Counted from the first letter of the stretch, positions 10,201 to 20,015 are shown. The stretch: DNA of 48,955 nucleotides from an uncultured Actinomycetes bacterium (GCA_903871335.1 CAIQGE010000001.1:1-48955), one strand, 5' to 3'. Program-made: numbers and translations. Notes: generated by a model not told the origin, from the sequence alone.

Positions 10201-12678
10201 ATGGCACGCAAGAAGGGTTCAGAAGACGGCGCGTCGAGCGACGACGGCGGAGTGGTGGGGTACATCGAACCCATCGAGATCAACCTCGAAATGGAGAGGT
10301 CGTTCCTCGAGTACTCCATGTCGGTCATTGTGTCTCGCGCGCTTCCGGACGTGCGCGACGGCCTCAAGCCCGTCCACCGTCGCATCCTCTATTCGATGTT
10401 CGACCAGGGACTGCGCCCCGACCGTCCCCACACGAAGTGCGCCAAAGTGGTCGGCGAAGTCATGGGTACCTATCACCCGCACGGCGACAGCGCGATCTAT
10501 GACGCGCTCGTGCGCATGGTGCAGGAGTTCTCGCTACGACACCCGCTGATCAGTGGTCACGGCAACTTCGGTGGCACCGGACCCGACGACGGCGCCGCGG
10601 CGATGCGCTACACGGAATGCCGTCTGGCGCCCTTGGCGCTGGAGATGCTCGACTCGATCGACGAAGAGACCGTTGACTTTGAGCCGAACTACGACAACTC
10701 GACCATGCAACCCACGGTGCTGCCGTCACGCTTCCCCAACCTGTTGGTCAATGGCAGCCAAGGAATTGCCGTCGGTATGGCGACCAAGATCCCGCCACAC
10801 AACCTCGGCGAAGTCATCGACGCCACCTTGCACCTGCTCGCGAATCCCACCGCCACACCCGACGACCTCATGGCGTTCGTCAAAGGACCCGACTTTCCGA
10901 CGGGTGCTCAGATCCTCGGACGTCAGGGAATCCTCGACGCGTATCGCACTGGTCGCGGATCGATCAAAATGCGTGCAGTCGCCGAAATCGAAGAGAGCGG
11001 CAACACCGTCGAGATCGTGGTGACCGAGTTCCCGTACGAAGTCTCCGTCGAGTCCATCGAACAGAAGATCCACGATCTGGTCGAGTCTCGCGACATCGAA
11101 GGCATCTCGAAGGTCAATAACTCCTCGGCCGGCAAGAAGCCTCGCCTCGTCATCACCCTCAAGCGTGACGCCAACGCGAACGTGGTGCTCAACAAGCTCT
11201 ACAAGAACACGTCGCTGCAGACGACGTTCGCGGTCAACATGCTCGCGCTCGTCGACGGCGTGCCCCGCACCCTTAACATCCAACAGGCCCTGACGCACTA
11301 CATTGCCCACCAGGTCGAGGTGGTCACTCGCCGCACGCAGTTCCGTTTGCGCAAGGCCGAAGCGCGCGCCCACATCGTGGAGGGCTTGCTCAAGGCCATC
11401 GACATGTTGGACGCGGTCATTGCCGCGATCCGCGGATCGGACGACCGTCCGGCGGCTCGCCTCGCGTTGATGAGTGCCCCCTTCGACTTCAGCGAAGAGC
11501 AGGCGAACCACATCTTGGACATGACGCTCGGACGACTCACTCGTCTTGGTCGCACTGAACTCGAAGAGGAAATGGCCAAGTTGCGCGAGACCATCGCGTA
11601 CCTGCAGTCCATCCTCGCTGACGACGTGAAGTTGCGCGCCGTTATTGCCGATGAGATCACGGCGCTACGCGACAAGTTCGCGAACGAGCGACGCACCCAG
11701 GTGGTCAACGACCCGGGTGAACTGGGCGTCGAGGACCTCATTCAGGACGAGGACATCGTGATCACGATGACCCAGGCCGGCTACATCAAGTCAGTCGCCG
11801 CGGGAGCCTTCCGCGTCCAGGGTCGAGGCGGACGAGGGATCCAGGGCGCGAAGCTCAAGGACGAAGACTTCGTCGATCAGATTGTGCACACGACGACGCA
11901 CGAGTACGTCTTGTTGTTCTCGAACCGCGGTCGCGTCTTCCGCTTGCGCGGACACGAAATCCCCATGAAGGAGCGCACGGCCAAGGGTACCGCGGTCGTC
12001 AACCTCCTCAACCTGGCGCCGAATGAGCGCATTCAGGCCATCGTGACCACGAAGGACTTCCCGCAGGACAAGTTCCTCGTGTTCGCGACCGCCAACGGCA
12101 CCGTGAAAAAGACGGCGTTCTCCGAATACGACAAGTCCCGACGCGAGGGGTGGATTGCCATCAATCTGCGCGACGGTGACGAAGTGGTTCGCGTGGTCGC
12201 GACCGCCGGCGACGACGACCTCATGGTCGTCACCTACCGAGGCATGGCGATTCGCTTCACCGAGCGTGAGGTGCGCGAAATGGGTCGTGACGCCACCGGC
12301 GTGCGCGGTATTCGCCTGAAGGACGACGACAAGGCGATTTCGCTCGACGTGGTCCGCGACGACGCGGACCTCATGTTGATCACCGACACGGGATTTGGTA
12401 AGCGCGTGAAGGTGGAGCGCTTCAACCGACAGGGTCGCGGGGGTCAGGGCGTGCGGGCGATCAAGTTGTCCGCGGCGCGCGGATTCGTCGTGGCCGCCTC
12501 GATGGCGTCATTGCGCGATGAAGTGCTTCTCGCCTCGAGCGGTGGCGTACTGATCCGCACGCCGGTGAAGGAGATCTCGTCCCAGGGTCGTGACGCCACG
12601 GGTGTGCGCGTGATGAACCTTGACGATGGACACACCGTGGCGACCGCCGCCGTCGTGCCGTCCGAAGACGAGGATTAG
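10201..12678 (+). CDS. gyrA: DNA gyrase subunit A
   Basis: GyrA carries the DNA-breaking tyrosine and the wrapping C-terminal domain. The 825-residue protein has the catalytic Tyr137 in AAMRYTECRL. The quinolone pocket HGDSAIYD has Ser97 and Asp101, equivalent to E. coli Ser83 and Asp87, so it carries no classical resistance change there. The C-terminal beta-pinwheel starts after residue 510 and contains the GyrA-box-like QGRGGRGIQG at about 540. GGGAGGA precedes the ATG. The stop overlaps the convergent gene at 12675 by 4 bases. Confidence 0.97.
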   Translation: MARKKGSEDGASSDDGGVVGYIEPIEINLEMERSFLEYSMSVIVSRALPDVRDGLKPVHRRILYSMFDQGLRPDRPHTKCAKVVGEVMGTYHPHGDSAIYDALVRMVQEFSLRHPLISGHGNFGGTGPDDGAAAMRYTECRLAPLALEMLDSIDEETVDFEPNYDNSTMQPTVLPSRFPNLLVNGSQGIAVGMATKIPPHNLGEVIDATLHLLANPTATPDDLMAFVKGPDFPTGAQILGRQGILDAYRTGRGSIKMRAVAEIEESGNTVEIVVTEFPYEVSVESIEQKIHDLVESRDIEGISKVNNSSAGKKPRLVITLKRDANANVVLNKLYKNTSLQTTFAVNMLALVDGVPRTLNIQQALTHYIAHQVEVVTRRTQFRLRKAEARAHIVEGLLKAIDMLDAVIAAIRGSDDRPAARLALMSAPFDFSEEQANHILDMTLGRLTRLGRTELEEEMAKLRETIAYLQSILADDVKLRAVIADEITALRDKFANERRTQVVNDPGELGVEDLIQDEDIVITMTQAGYIKSVAAGAFRVQGRGGRGIQGAKLKDEDFVDQIVHTTTHEYVLLFSNRGRVFRLRGHEIPMKERTAKGTAVVNLLNLAPNERIQAIVTTKDFPQDKFLVFATANGTVKKTAFSEYDKSRREGWIAINLRDGDEVVRVVATAGDDDLMVVTYRGMAIRFTEREVREMGRDATGVRGIRLKDDDKAISLDVVRDDADLMLITDTGFGKRVKVERFNRQGRGGQGVRAIKLSAARGFVVAASMASLRDEVLLASSGGVLIRTPVKEISSQGRDATGVRVMNLDDGHTVATAAVVPSEDED

Positions 12679-13319
12679 CTCCGGCGCGCCCAGGCGCGAC
12701 GCAAGAGTTCCAAGAACGTCTCCACGCCCTGAGCACCGGAGACCATGAATTTGCCGTCGAGCACCATCGACGGCACCCCGGAGATGCCGAGCTCCATGGC
12801 GGCCTCTTCATCGTCGCGCACCTCGTCGGAGCGTTCGTCCGAGGCGAGAAGTTCGGCGGCGCCCAGCACCCCGATCTCGTCGGCCAAGGCGCACAGGGTG
12901 TCGTGGTCCGAGACCAGGAGCCCTTCTACGAAATAGGCCGAAAAGAGGCGCTCGACCGCGGCGGCTCCTCGACCTTGATCGGTGGCCAACGCGATGAGTC
13001 GGTGGGCGTCAAAGGTGTTGGTGGGCTGGGCTGACGACAGCGACCACGTCATGCCGAGCGCCGCGGCCTCGGTCTCGAGTTGGTGGTGCAACGACTCGGC
13101 TCGCTCGACGGGCATGTCGTACTTGCGCGCCACCAGTTCGGCGAGGGGGCGATCGTAGGAGAACTTGGCGCGAGGATCTAGCTCGAAGGCGTGGTGGGCG
13201 ATGACCACGTCGTCACGGTGTTCGAACTGTTCCAGGGCTCCGGCGAGTTGTCGTTGACCGAGGTAACAGAACGGACAGACGACATCACTCCAGATATCGA
13301 TGGTGAAGGGAACGCTCAT
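12675..13319 (-). CDS. DsbA-family oxidoreductase, FrnE-like
   Basis: Thioredoxin-fold protein of the DsbA/2-hydroxychromene-2-carboxylate isomerase superfamily, closest in layout to FrnE. The 214-residue product starts MSVPFTIDIWSDVVCPFCYLG and holds a CPFC redox motif near residues 15-18. The all-alpha insertion typical of the family and the late cis-Pro region GISGVPSMVLDGKFMVSGAQ are present. There is no signal peptide, so it probably acts in the cytoplasm. An upstream in-frame start would add about 19 residues; I prefer the ATG at 13319 because the domain begins there. It is convergent with gyrA. Confidence 0.85.
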   Translation of the reverse strand: MSVPFTIDIWSDVVCPFCYLGQRQLAGALEQFEHRDDVVIAHHAFELDPRAKFSYDRPLAELVARKYDMPVERAESLHHQLETEAAALGMTWSLSSAQPTNTFDAHRLIALATDQGRGAAAVERLFSAYFVEGLLVSDHDTLCALADEIGVLGAAELLASDERSDEVRDDEEAAMELGISGVPSMVLDGKFMVSGAQGVETFLELLRRAWARRS

Positions 13320-13366
13320 CTTTCTATCGTGACATAGGTTTGCGCGGCATCGGTAAGACTGGAACG

Positions 13367-14665
13367 GTGAGTGCACGAAAAATGACGCCCGACGAGGCCG
13401 CGGCCTTGATTCGTCCGGACGACATCGTGGGTATGGGACTGGGACCCGCGAATCCTCACGCCCTCTTGTCCGCGATGTCGCGACGCACCGACTGGACCAA
13501 CCTCACCATTGGCGGCGCCCTCGTGCTCGGTCTGTTTGATTTGTTCACCCACCCGAATGTGCACTACCGCTGCGGCTTCTTCGGCCCGGCAGAGCGTTAT
13601 TTCAAGTCCGCGGGCGGTGACGTGCAATTGGTGCCGGCCGGATTCCGTCAATTCGCGCCCATTTTGGAACGCATGGCGCCGCGCGTCATGGTGGTTCAGG
13701 CTACGCCGCCCGACTACCGAGGATTCGTGAATTTGTCGCTGCATCACGGCGCCACCTTCGACGCTCTGCGCAAGGCCGGACGCGACCCGCAGCGGCTCCT
13801 GATCGTCGAGTGCACGCCGCATTTGCCCCACACACGAGCCCTGGACGGATACCCGAATGAGATCCACGTCGATGAAATTGACGTACTCGTCGAGAGTGAT
13901 GAACACCCCGTCGCACTACCCGAAGAGCCCCGTTCCGAGGTCGACGAGAGAATCGCCGCGATCGCGGCCACCTTCATTCCCGACAACGCCACGCTGCAGA
14001 CCGGAATTGGCGGTGTGCCCAACATCGTGGCCGAGACGCTCGCGTCACGCGAGAACGGTGCTTTCGGCGTCCATTCCGAGATGTTCACCGACGGTCTGTG
14101 GAAATTGCATCAGGCCGGCAAGGTGCGCAATCAGTCCAAGGGGATGTTCGACGGTGTGTCGGTGACGACGTTTGCCTTGGGTTCGGCGGGACTCTACGAA
14201 TGGTTGGACGGGAACGAGGAAGTCGCCTTCGGGCCGGTACACGTCGTTAATGACCCCACCATCATCGGGGAGAATCGCAATTTCATCTCCATCAACGGGG
14301 CCATCTCCGTCGATCTCTACGGCCAGGTGGTCGCTGATTCCGTTGCGGGGAGACAGATCTCGGGTGTCGGTGGGCACGAGGACTTCGTGGCGGGCGCGGA
14401 ACTCGCGCTCGACGACGTCTCGCTGATCTGCCTGCCGTCGACCATTGAACTGCACGGGGTCCTCACGAGTCGTATCGTGGGCCAGCTGCCCCTCGGTTCA
14501 GTGGTGGCGACGCCGCGCCACCACACCGCCGTCGTCGTGACAGAATTCGGCGCCGCTGATTTACGTGGCGCCACCGTTCGCGAGCGCGCGCAACGACTGA
14601 GCGCCATTGCTCACCCGCAGTTCCGTGACGAACTACTCGCCACCGCCGACACACTGGATCGCTAA
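13367..14665 (+). CDS. Acetyl-CoA hydrolase / CoA-transferase family protein
   Basis: Member of the acetyl-CoA hydrolase/4-hydroxybutyrate CoA-transferase family, which moves or hydrolyses CoA thioesters of short acids. The 432-residue protein has the N-terminal CoA-transferase half and the family core GIGGVPNIVAETL. The probable catalytic glutamate is in GVHSEMFTDG, and a late FGAADLRGATVRERAQRL segment is close to the family consensus. GTG 13367 is the likely start; a TTG at 13340 would add nine residues and crowd the divergent gene. Substrate cannot be told from sequence. The next gene begins directly after its stop. Confidence 0.85.
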   Translation: MSARKMTPDEAAALIRPDDIVGMGLGPANPHALLSAMSRRTDWTNLTIGGALVLGLFDLFTHPNVHYRCGFFGPAERYFKSAGGDVQLVPAGFRQFAPILERMAPRVMVVQATPPDYRGFVNLSLHHGATFDALRKAGRDPQRLLIVECTPHLPHTRALDGYPNEIHVDEIDVLVESDEHPVALPEEPRSEVDERIAAIAATFIPDNATLQTGIGGVPNIVAETLASRENGAFGVHSEMFTDGLWKLHQAGKVRNQSKGMFDGVSVTTFALGSAGLYEWLDGNEEVAFGPVHVVNDPTIIGENRNFISINGAISVDLYGQVVADSVAGRQISGVGGHEDFVAGAELALDDVSLICLPSTIELHGVLTSRIVGQLPLGSVVATPRHHTAVVVTEFGAADLRGATVRERAQRLSAIAHPQFRDELLATADTLDR

Positions 14666-16264
14666 ATGCTCATCGTTCGAGAACTAGGGATCGAGATCGG
14701 CGCACGCCGTCTTCTTTCGCCCGTGTCATTCACCGTCGGTGACGGCGAGAAGGTCGGCATCGTGGGCCGCAACGGGGCGGGCAAATCCACCATGCTCTCG
14801 GTGCTGCTCGGCGAGCACGGCGAACATCTACGCGTGACCGGCACGGTGCAGCGTCTGGGCTCCTGGGCGCACCTGCCCCAGGAGCCCGTGCCCGGCGGTC
14901 ACGGCGTCGACCCCATTGGGTTGTCCCACATCCTCTCCGCGCGCGGGCTCGATCGTTTGGACGCCGATATGCATCACGCGCGAAAGGCGATGGCTGAGGA
15001 TCCGAGCGAAGAGAACATCCACGTCTTCACCTCACTCGAAGAGGAATTCCGCCACAAGGGTGGCTACGAGGCCGAGAGTGAAGTCGCGCGTCTCGCCGCC
15101 GGGCTCGGACTACCCGAGGAGTTCCTCCTCGAGGATCTGGACTCACTGTCGGGGGGTCAACGCCGACGTGTCGACCTCATGCGAGTGCTCTACGAACAGC
15201 CCGAAACCCTCGTACTTGACGAACCGACGAACCACCTCGACAAGGCCGCCAAGCGCTGGCTCTTTGACGAACTCGAACGTTTCCCCGGCACGGTTCTCGT
15301 CATCAGCCACGATCTCCCCCTGCTCGACAAGGCGATTGACCGAGTGCTCGCGATTCGTGACGGTCAGTTGCGCGAATACAAGGGCAATTACTCGAAGTTC
15401 TTGGAACAAGAAGAGACCACGCGATTGTCCGAGGAAAAGACCGCCGCGCGTCAGGACGCCGATATTGCGCGACTGAAGTCGCTGGCCGACTCCATGCGCG
15501 GACAAACCGAGAAGCGCGCTCGACTCGCCAAAGTGCTCGACCACCGCGTGGACCGGTTGCGCGACGAACGCATTGAAGTCACCAAGAAGGAACGCAAGGT
15601 CGTCTTCAAACTCCCGCCGCCGCCGCGCAGCGGTGACGTGCCCCTCGTCGCGGAGTCCATTCGCGTGCAGTACAACACGCACGAAGTACTGCGCGACGTG
15701 AACTTCCGGACCCGCCGAGGAGACCGCATCCTGATCGTGGGCCGCAACGGCGCTGGTAAGTCCTCACTCCTGCGCTGTTTGGCCGGGACGCAGACGGCGC
15801 AGCACGGCGCCGTGCATCTGGGTGCGAATGTGACGATGGGGTATTTCGCTCAGGAACACGAGCAGTTGGACGAGAACAAGACGGCCTTGCAACACCTCGA
15901 GAACGCGACGGTGGTGACCGAAGTGCAGCGGCGAAGCCTGCTCGGTGCCTTCGGCCTCAAGGGCTCCGCCGCTCACCAGCTTCCGGGAACGCTGTCCGGT
16001 GGTGAGAGGGCCAAGCTGGCGCTGGCGATCATGGCGTCCTCGGACGCCAATCTCTTGATCTTGGACGAACCCACCAACAACCTCGACCCGGCGTCCGTCG
16101 TCGCGGTCGCGGAGATGTTGCGCAGTTGGAGTGGCACGATCATCGCCGTGAGCCACGAACGTGGATTCGTGGAGACGTTGGAGCCCACGCACGCCGTGCT
16201 CCTGCCCGAGGAATACTTCGACCTCTGGCGAGACGACTACATCGACATGGTCGAGCAGCGCTAG
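14666..16264 (+). CDS. ABC-F family ATPase (Uup/Ettx-like)
   Basis: Cytosolic ABC-F protein with two ATPase cassettes and no membrane segment; family members act on ribosomes, and some confer antibiotic resistance. In 532 residues the first cassette shows Walker A GRNGAGKST near 33, signature LSGGQRRRVDL and Walker B LVLDEPTNHLD. The P-tOSP-type linker is at about 240-325, Lys/Arg/Glu-rich. The second cassette shows GRNGAGKSS near 358, LSGGERAKLAL and LLILDEPTNNLD. Both catalytic glutamates are kept. The ATG abuts the preceding stop with no gap, so it is co-transcribed. Subfamily cannot be settled here. Confidence 0.92.
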   Translation: MLIVRELGIEIGARRLLSPVSFTVGDGEKVGIVGRNGAGKSTMLSVLLGEHGEHLRVTGTVQRLGSWAHLPQEPVPGGHGVDPIGLSHILSARGLDRLDADMHHARKAMAEDPSEENIHVFTSLEEEFRHKGGYEAESEVARLAAGLGLPEEFLLEDLDSLSGGQRRRVDLMRVLYEQPETLVLDEPTNHLDKAAKRWLFDELERFPGTVLVISHDLPLLDKAIDRVLAIRDGQLREYKGNYSKFLEQEETTRLSEEKTAARQDADIARLKSLADSMRGQTEKRARLAKVLDHRVDRLRDERIEVTKKERKVVFKLPPPPRSGDVPLVAESIRVQYNTHEVLRDVNFRTRRGDRILIVGRNGAGKSSLLRCLAGTQTAQHGAVHLGANVTMGYFAQEHEQLDENKTALQHLENATVVTEVQRRSLLGAFGLKGSAAHQLPGTLSGGERAKLALAIMASSDANLLILDEPTNNLDPASVVAVAEMLRSWSGTIIAVSHERGFVETLEPTHAVLLPEEYFDLWRDDYIDMVEQR

Positions 16265-16276
16265 CTGCTGGAGTTC

Positions 16277-16975
16277 TTACGCGCGAGTCGTGCGGCGACG
16301 GAGCATGAAGGCGGCGAAAGCGCCACCCGACAGCAACGTGACCACGAGAACACCGGTGAGACCACCCGACGGAAGGTCGGTCTGGTCCGGGGTCAGGGCC
16401 ACGTTGGCAATCTCGTTACCCCACGAACTGCCACCCGAGCATCCAGTGGAGATACCTTGGAGTTCGAAGCGCGTCGTGGTCTGACCGGCGGGGACCACGT
16501 AGGTGCCCGAGTAGGTCGTCCAACTGTTCTGGGTGTCGCTCATGACCGCGGCCACGGACAGGGTGCCCGTCGGGCTGCCGATCTCGACGTCGGCGACGTC
16601 CGCGGCGGCGCAACGGCCGGCGTGCTGCACGGTCCAGTCGTAGGTGACGCCGGGGGTCAAGGCGAGGTCCTGGTAGATACCGGCGATGGTGTTGGCGTCC
16701 AACTCGATCGACTGGTTGCCGTTCGGGGGCTGAATGCCAACGGGGTTGTTCCAGACTTCGATCTTGCCGTCACCCTCGGTAGAGGACCAACCGGGAACGT
16801 TGGACTGGTCGGTGATGCTGTAGCCACCGGCGGACAGCGCGGGCTGAGAAATGTCACCGTTCACGAGCGACGTGGAGGTGCCAGTGGTCGTGGCGCCTGC
16901 GCTGACGGAGAGCAGGAGGCTGCCGACGAGAATGGCGGATGCCGCGGTCAGTCGAGTGAATGAGTGTCGAATCAT
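16277..16975 (-). CDS. Secreted protein with LPxTG-like wall anchor
   Basis: I do not recognise a specific family; the layout resembles DUF642 or choice-of-anchor surface proteins. The 232-residue product has an N-terminal signal peptide of about 28 residues ending near VSAGA and a beta-rich body starting LVNGDISQPAL with W/G-rich strands. The C-terminal LPSGG is followed by a hydrophobic helix and LRRRTTRA. That last arrangement is a sortase sorting signal in which LPxTG reads LPSGG. Two cysteines in the body could pair. It would be exported and wall- or membrane-attached. It is convergent with the ABC-F gene 12 bases away. No sortase is in the window. Confidence 0.72.
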   Translation of the reverse strand: MIRHSFTRLTAASAILVGSLLLSVSAGATTTGTSTSLVNGDISQPALSAGGYSITDQSNVPGWSSTEGDGKIEVWNNPVGIQPPNGNQSIELDANTIAGIYQDLALTPGVTYDWTVQHAGRCAAADVADVEIGSPTGTLSVAAVMSDTQNSWTTYSGTYVVPAGQTTTRFELQGISTGCSGGSSWGNEIANVALTPDQTDLPSGGLTGVLVVTLLSGGAFAAFMLRRRTTRA

Positions 16976-17127
16976 TTTCTAGGATCTCCTGCGCTGCAAC
17001 GATCTCGTCGCATCGATAGATGCCACAAACAATTTTTTCGTGGATTTCTAGTTTTCCACACCCCAGCCATGAGGTCAAGGTCGGGCGCCCCGTGGCGCAG
17101 AAAACGGGAAGATTCTAAGGTTTACGG

Positions 17128-18141
17128 GTGACCGCACCCCGTGAGATGGACCAGGACATGACGGTAATGCCCGCGGAGTGGGAAACCCACCGCCGCACGT
17201 GGATGGCCTTTCCCGTCACGGCGTACGGAACAAGCGGGGCCGAATCCGCCCGGCTCGCCTGGTCGTCGGTCGCCCGCACGATCGCGGAGTTCGAGCCCGT
17301 CAGCATGCTCGTACGCCCCGAGGACCACACCGCCGCGCTGGAGATACTGGCTGGCTCGGTGGAACTGGTCCCCGCCGAACTCGACGACGCGTGGGCGCGA
17401 GATATCGGTCCGACGTTCGTGCGCGACGCGTCCGGAATGACAGTGGCCATCGATTGGCGCTTTAACGGGTGGGGAGCCCAGAGCTGGGCGCGTTGGCAGA
17501 ACGACGACCGCGCCGCCGGGGTCATTGCCGAGGCCGCTGGGGTGCGTGCGGTGCGTTCCGACATCGTCAATGAGGGTGGTGGTATCGAGGTCGACGGCGC
17601 GGGACGATTGGTTCTGACCGAGACGGTGCAGCGAGATCCGCACCGCAACCCCGGACGATCGCGCGAGGAACTCGAAGCCGAATTCCGCAGCCGGCTCGGT
17701 GCGACGAGTGTCACGTGGCTGCCGCGCGGGCTCCACGGTGATTACCTCGAGTTCGGCACGCGAGGACACGTGGACTTGTTGGTGAAATTCGTTGCTCCCG
17801 GCGTGGCGGTCTATCACCAGCAGAGCAATCCCGAACACCCCGACGCCGCCGTGTCACAGGAGATCGCGGGCGCGCTCGCGGCCGCGGGGATCGAAGCCGT
17901 GCCGCTCAGCGCACCGCGGAGACTCGACGTGGAAGGCCGCCTCTGTGATTGGAGCTACGTGAATTGTTATCTCGCCAACGGCGTGGTGGTACTCGGCACC
18001 TACGACGACCCGGCGGACGACGCGGCCGCGGCCACCTTGTCGGATCTGCTGCCGGGTCGTAAGGTCGTGCGCGTTGACGCCCGGCCGCTCTTTGCGTTGG
18101 GTGGCGGGGTGCACTGCATCACCCAACAAGAGCCGAAGTAG
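17128..18141 (+). CDS. aguA: Agmatine deiminase
   Basis: Hydrolyses agmatine to N-carbamoylputrescine and ammonia, the first step of the agmatine route to putrescine. The 337-residue protein matches the peptidyl-arginine-deiminase-like fold: MPAEWETHRRTWMAFP at the N-terminus, DDAWARDIGPTFV, NEGGGIEVDG and the catalytic cysteine at about 330 in LGGGVHCITQQEPK. Length is slightly under the usual 350-370. It starts with GTG and is followed 11 bases later by aguB, which supplies the next enzyme, so the pair is an operon. Confidence 0.92.
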   Translation: MTAPREMDQDMTVMPAEWETHRRTWMAFPVTAYGTSGAESARLAWSSVARTIAEFEPVSMLVRPEDHTAALEILAGSVELVPAELDDAWARDIGPTFVRDASGMTVAIDWRFNGWGAQSWARWQNDDRAAGVIAEAAGVRAVRSDIVNEGGGIEVDGAGRLVLTETVQRDPHRNPGRSREELEAEFRSRLGATSVTWLPRGLHGDYLEFGTRGHVDLLVKFVAPGVAVYHQQSNPEHPDAAVSQEIAGALAAAGIEAVPLSAPRRLDVEGRLCDWSYVNCYLANGVVVLGTYDDPADDAAAATLSDLLPGRKVVRVDARPLFALGGGVHCITQQEPK

Positions 18142-18152
18142 GGGAGTACAAA

Positions 18153-19037
18153 ATGCGAGAAGTGACCGTCGCGGCCACCCAAATGGCGTGCACGAGTGAT
18201 CGTGCGACGAATCTCGATCGCGCCGAAGCTCTTGTCCGAGAGGCGGCTCAACGCGGTGCGCGGCTGATTCTCGTGCAGGAATTGTTCGCCGACCTGTATT
18301 TCTGCAAAGACGAGATCCCGAAATTCTTCGATCTCGCCGAGTCGTATGACGAGTCCACCGTGGTCGCTCGATTCGCGGCCCTGGCGCGCGAGCTCAACGT
18401 GGTGCTCCCCATCTCGTTCTTCGAACGCGCGGGTCAGTCGTTCTTTAATTCGCTGTCCGTCGCGGACGCTGACGGGCGGCTCGTTGGTTTGTACCGCAAG
18501 AGTCATATTCCCGATGGCCCCGGCTACGAGGAGAAGTACTACTTCAGCCCCGGCGACACCGGTTTTCAGGTCTTTCCGACCGCTATCGGCACTATCGGGG
18601 TGGGTATTTGTTGGGACCAGTGGTTCCCCGAGTGCGCGCGTTCCCTCGCTCTCATGGGAGCCGAGATTTTGTGTTACCCAACGGCGATCGGGAGTGAGCC
18701 GCAAGATCCGGATCTCGATTCGTCGGGCCAGTGGCGACGGGTCATGCAGGGGCACGCGGCGGCGAACATGGTGCCGGTCGTGGCGTCGAACCGCGTCGGG
18801 TACGAGGTGGGCGAACCGGTCACGACGACCTTCTACGGCACGTCCTTTATCACCGACGGCACCGGCGCCGTGGTGGCGGACGCCGACCGGGAAGAGACGA
18901 CCGTTCTCACGGCGACCTTCGATCTCGACGAATTGCGCGCAGCGCGCGAAGCCTTCGGACTTTTCCGTGACCGGCGCCCCGAACTCTACGGTGCGCTGTC
19001 GACCTTCGACGGTCGACGGTCGCACACCGCTCGCTGA
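18153..19037 (+). CDS. aguB: N-carbamoylputrescine amidase
   Basis: Nitrilase-superfamily amidase that splits N-carbamoylputrescine into putrescine, CO2 and ammonia. The 294-residue protein carries the nitrilase triad: Glu43 in LVQELF, Lys116 in LYRKSHIPDG and Cys153 in GICWDQWFPE. The stretch GYEEKYYFSPGDTGF is typical of the AguB subgroup. It directly follows aguA, giving both steps from agmatine to putrescine. No arginine decarboxylase is present in the window, so agmatine must come from elsewhere or from outside the cell. Confidence 0.94.
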   Translation: MREVTVAATQMACTSDRATNLDRAEALVREAAQRGARLILVQELFADLYFCKDEIPKFFDLAESYDESTVVARFAALARELNVVLPISFFERAGQSFFNSLSVADADGRLVGLYRKSHIPDGPGYEEKYYFSPGDTGFQVFPTAIGTIGVGICWDQWFPECARSLALMGAEILCYPTAIGSEPQDPDLDSSGQWRRVMQGHAAANMVPVVASNRVGYEVGEPVTTTFYGTSFITDGTGAVVADADREETTVLTATFDLDELRAAREAFGLFRDRRPELYGALSTFDGRRSHTAR

Positions 19038-19040
19038 GAA

Positions 19041-20015
19041 CTACTGCGAGGCGAGCAGCGCCTCTTCGTCGCCGGCGCTCAACCAGTGAGCGGGCCACTC
19101 GCGCTCACCCCACCACTCCAAAGTGTCGCGCGCGGTGTCGGCGAGTGGACGAAAAGTGAGTCCGGCCGCGACGGCCTTTGCGGCATCGACCGCGAGATCG
19201 GTTTCGGTCTCCCGTCCCGTCCAGAGCGGGAACTTCTGGGCCACCGACGACGACAGGATCACGTCGGCCTCGACGCGCACGAGCTCGGTGCCAGTAGGAG
19301 CCACCGCCGCGGCCGTCTGCTCGACGAGGTCGAGGAAGTTCGTCGTGAAATTTGGTCCCGCTGTGTGGAAGGCGCCGAGGGTGGATCCCGCCACGAGTTG
19401 GACGCAGAAGTGAGCCAGATCGCGAGCGTCAATCCACTGCACCGCGACGGAGGGTGCGGCCGGCACGATCACGCGCCCGCCGCGGGCGAGGCGCGCCACC
19501 CAGTAGGGATACCGCAGGGTCGCGTCGTGGGCCCCGACGACGAAGGTCGGACGGACAATCGTCGTCGGGCCGAAGACCTCGGCGGCCCGCCGTTCGCACG
19601 CTGCCTTGAGTGGTCCGTAGGTTTCACCCGTGATGGGAGCATTCGGGTCGCTCGGCGCGCTTTCGGGTGACCACAGCGCCATCGTCTCTTCGGTGCCGCC
19701 CACGAAGTCCGGAGATTGGTAGGCCGACACCGACGAGATCTCGAGGTGGTGGCCGCCGCGACCATTGAGAGCGGTGCCCAGGGCGTCGACGTCGCTCGGT
19801 CGGTAGGCGGTTGAATCGATCGTCGCGTCAAAAGTTCGTCCGTTGAGCGCACTGAGGTTCTTCGTCCGGTCCCCAATGAGGTGTTCGATGCTCGTCGGCA
19901 GATCGCTCGGCGTCTGTCCTCGATTGATGACGGTCACCTGGTGACCAGCGGCGTGCGCGGCCAACGCAATCGCGCGTCCCACGAATGACGTACCGCCCGC
20001 AATGAGAATGTTCAT
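19041..20015 (-). CDS. NAD-dependent epimerase/dehydratase family protein
   Basis: Extended short-chain dehydrogenase with an N-terminal Rossmann nucleotide-binding site GGTSFVG at about residues 7-13. The 324-residue protein is of the NAD-dependent epimerase/isoflavone-reductase-like type. It has VSAYQSP at the position of the catalytic Ser/Tyr region, but the full YxxxK is not obvious (ETYGPLKAACE holds Y and K three apart). Substrate is unknown. It is convergent with aguB, 3 bases away, and appears monocistronic. Confidence 0.8.
   Translation of the reverse strand: MNILIAGGTSFVGRAIALAAHAAGHQVTVINRGQTPSDLPTSIEHLIGDRTKNLSALNGRTFDATIDSTAYRPSDVDALGTALNGRGGHHLEISSVSAYQSPDFVGGTEETMALWSPESAPSDPNAPITGETYGPLKAACERRAAEVFGPTTIVRPTFVVGAHDATLRYPYWVARLARGGRVIVPAAPSVAVQWIDARDLAHFCVQLVAGSTLGAFHTAGPNFTTNFLDLVEQTAAAVAPTGTELVRVEADVILSSSVAQKFPLWTGRETETDLAVDAAKAVAAGLTFRPLADTARDTLEWWGEREWPAHWLSAGDEEALLASQ

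Noticed and set aside
13340-13366. TTG start for the CoA-transferase
   Set aside because: Adds nine residues that do not resemble the family and lies close to the divergent gene; GTG 13367 is better.
18000-19025. Long minus-strand frame opposite aguA/aguB
   Set aside because: Antisense of two well-supported genes with full catalytic motifs; typical GC-rich shadow.
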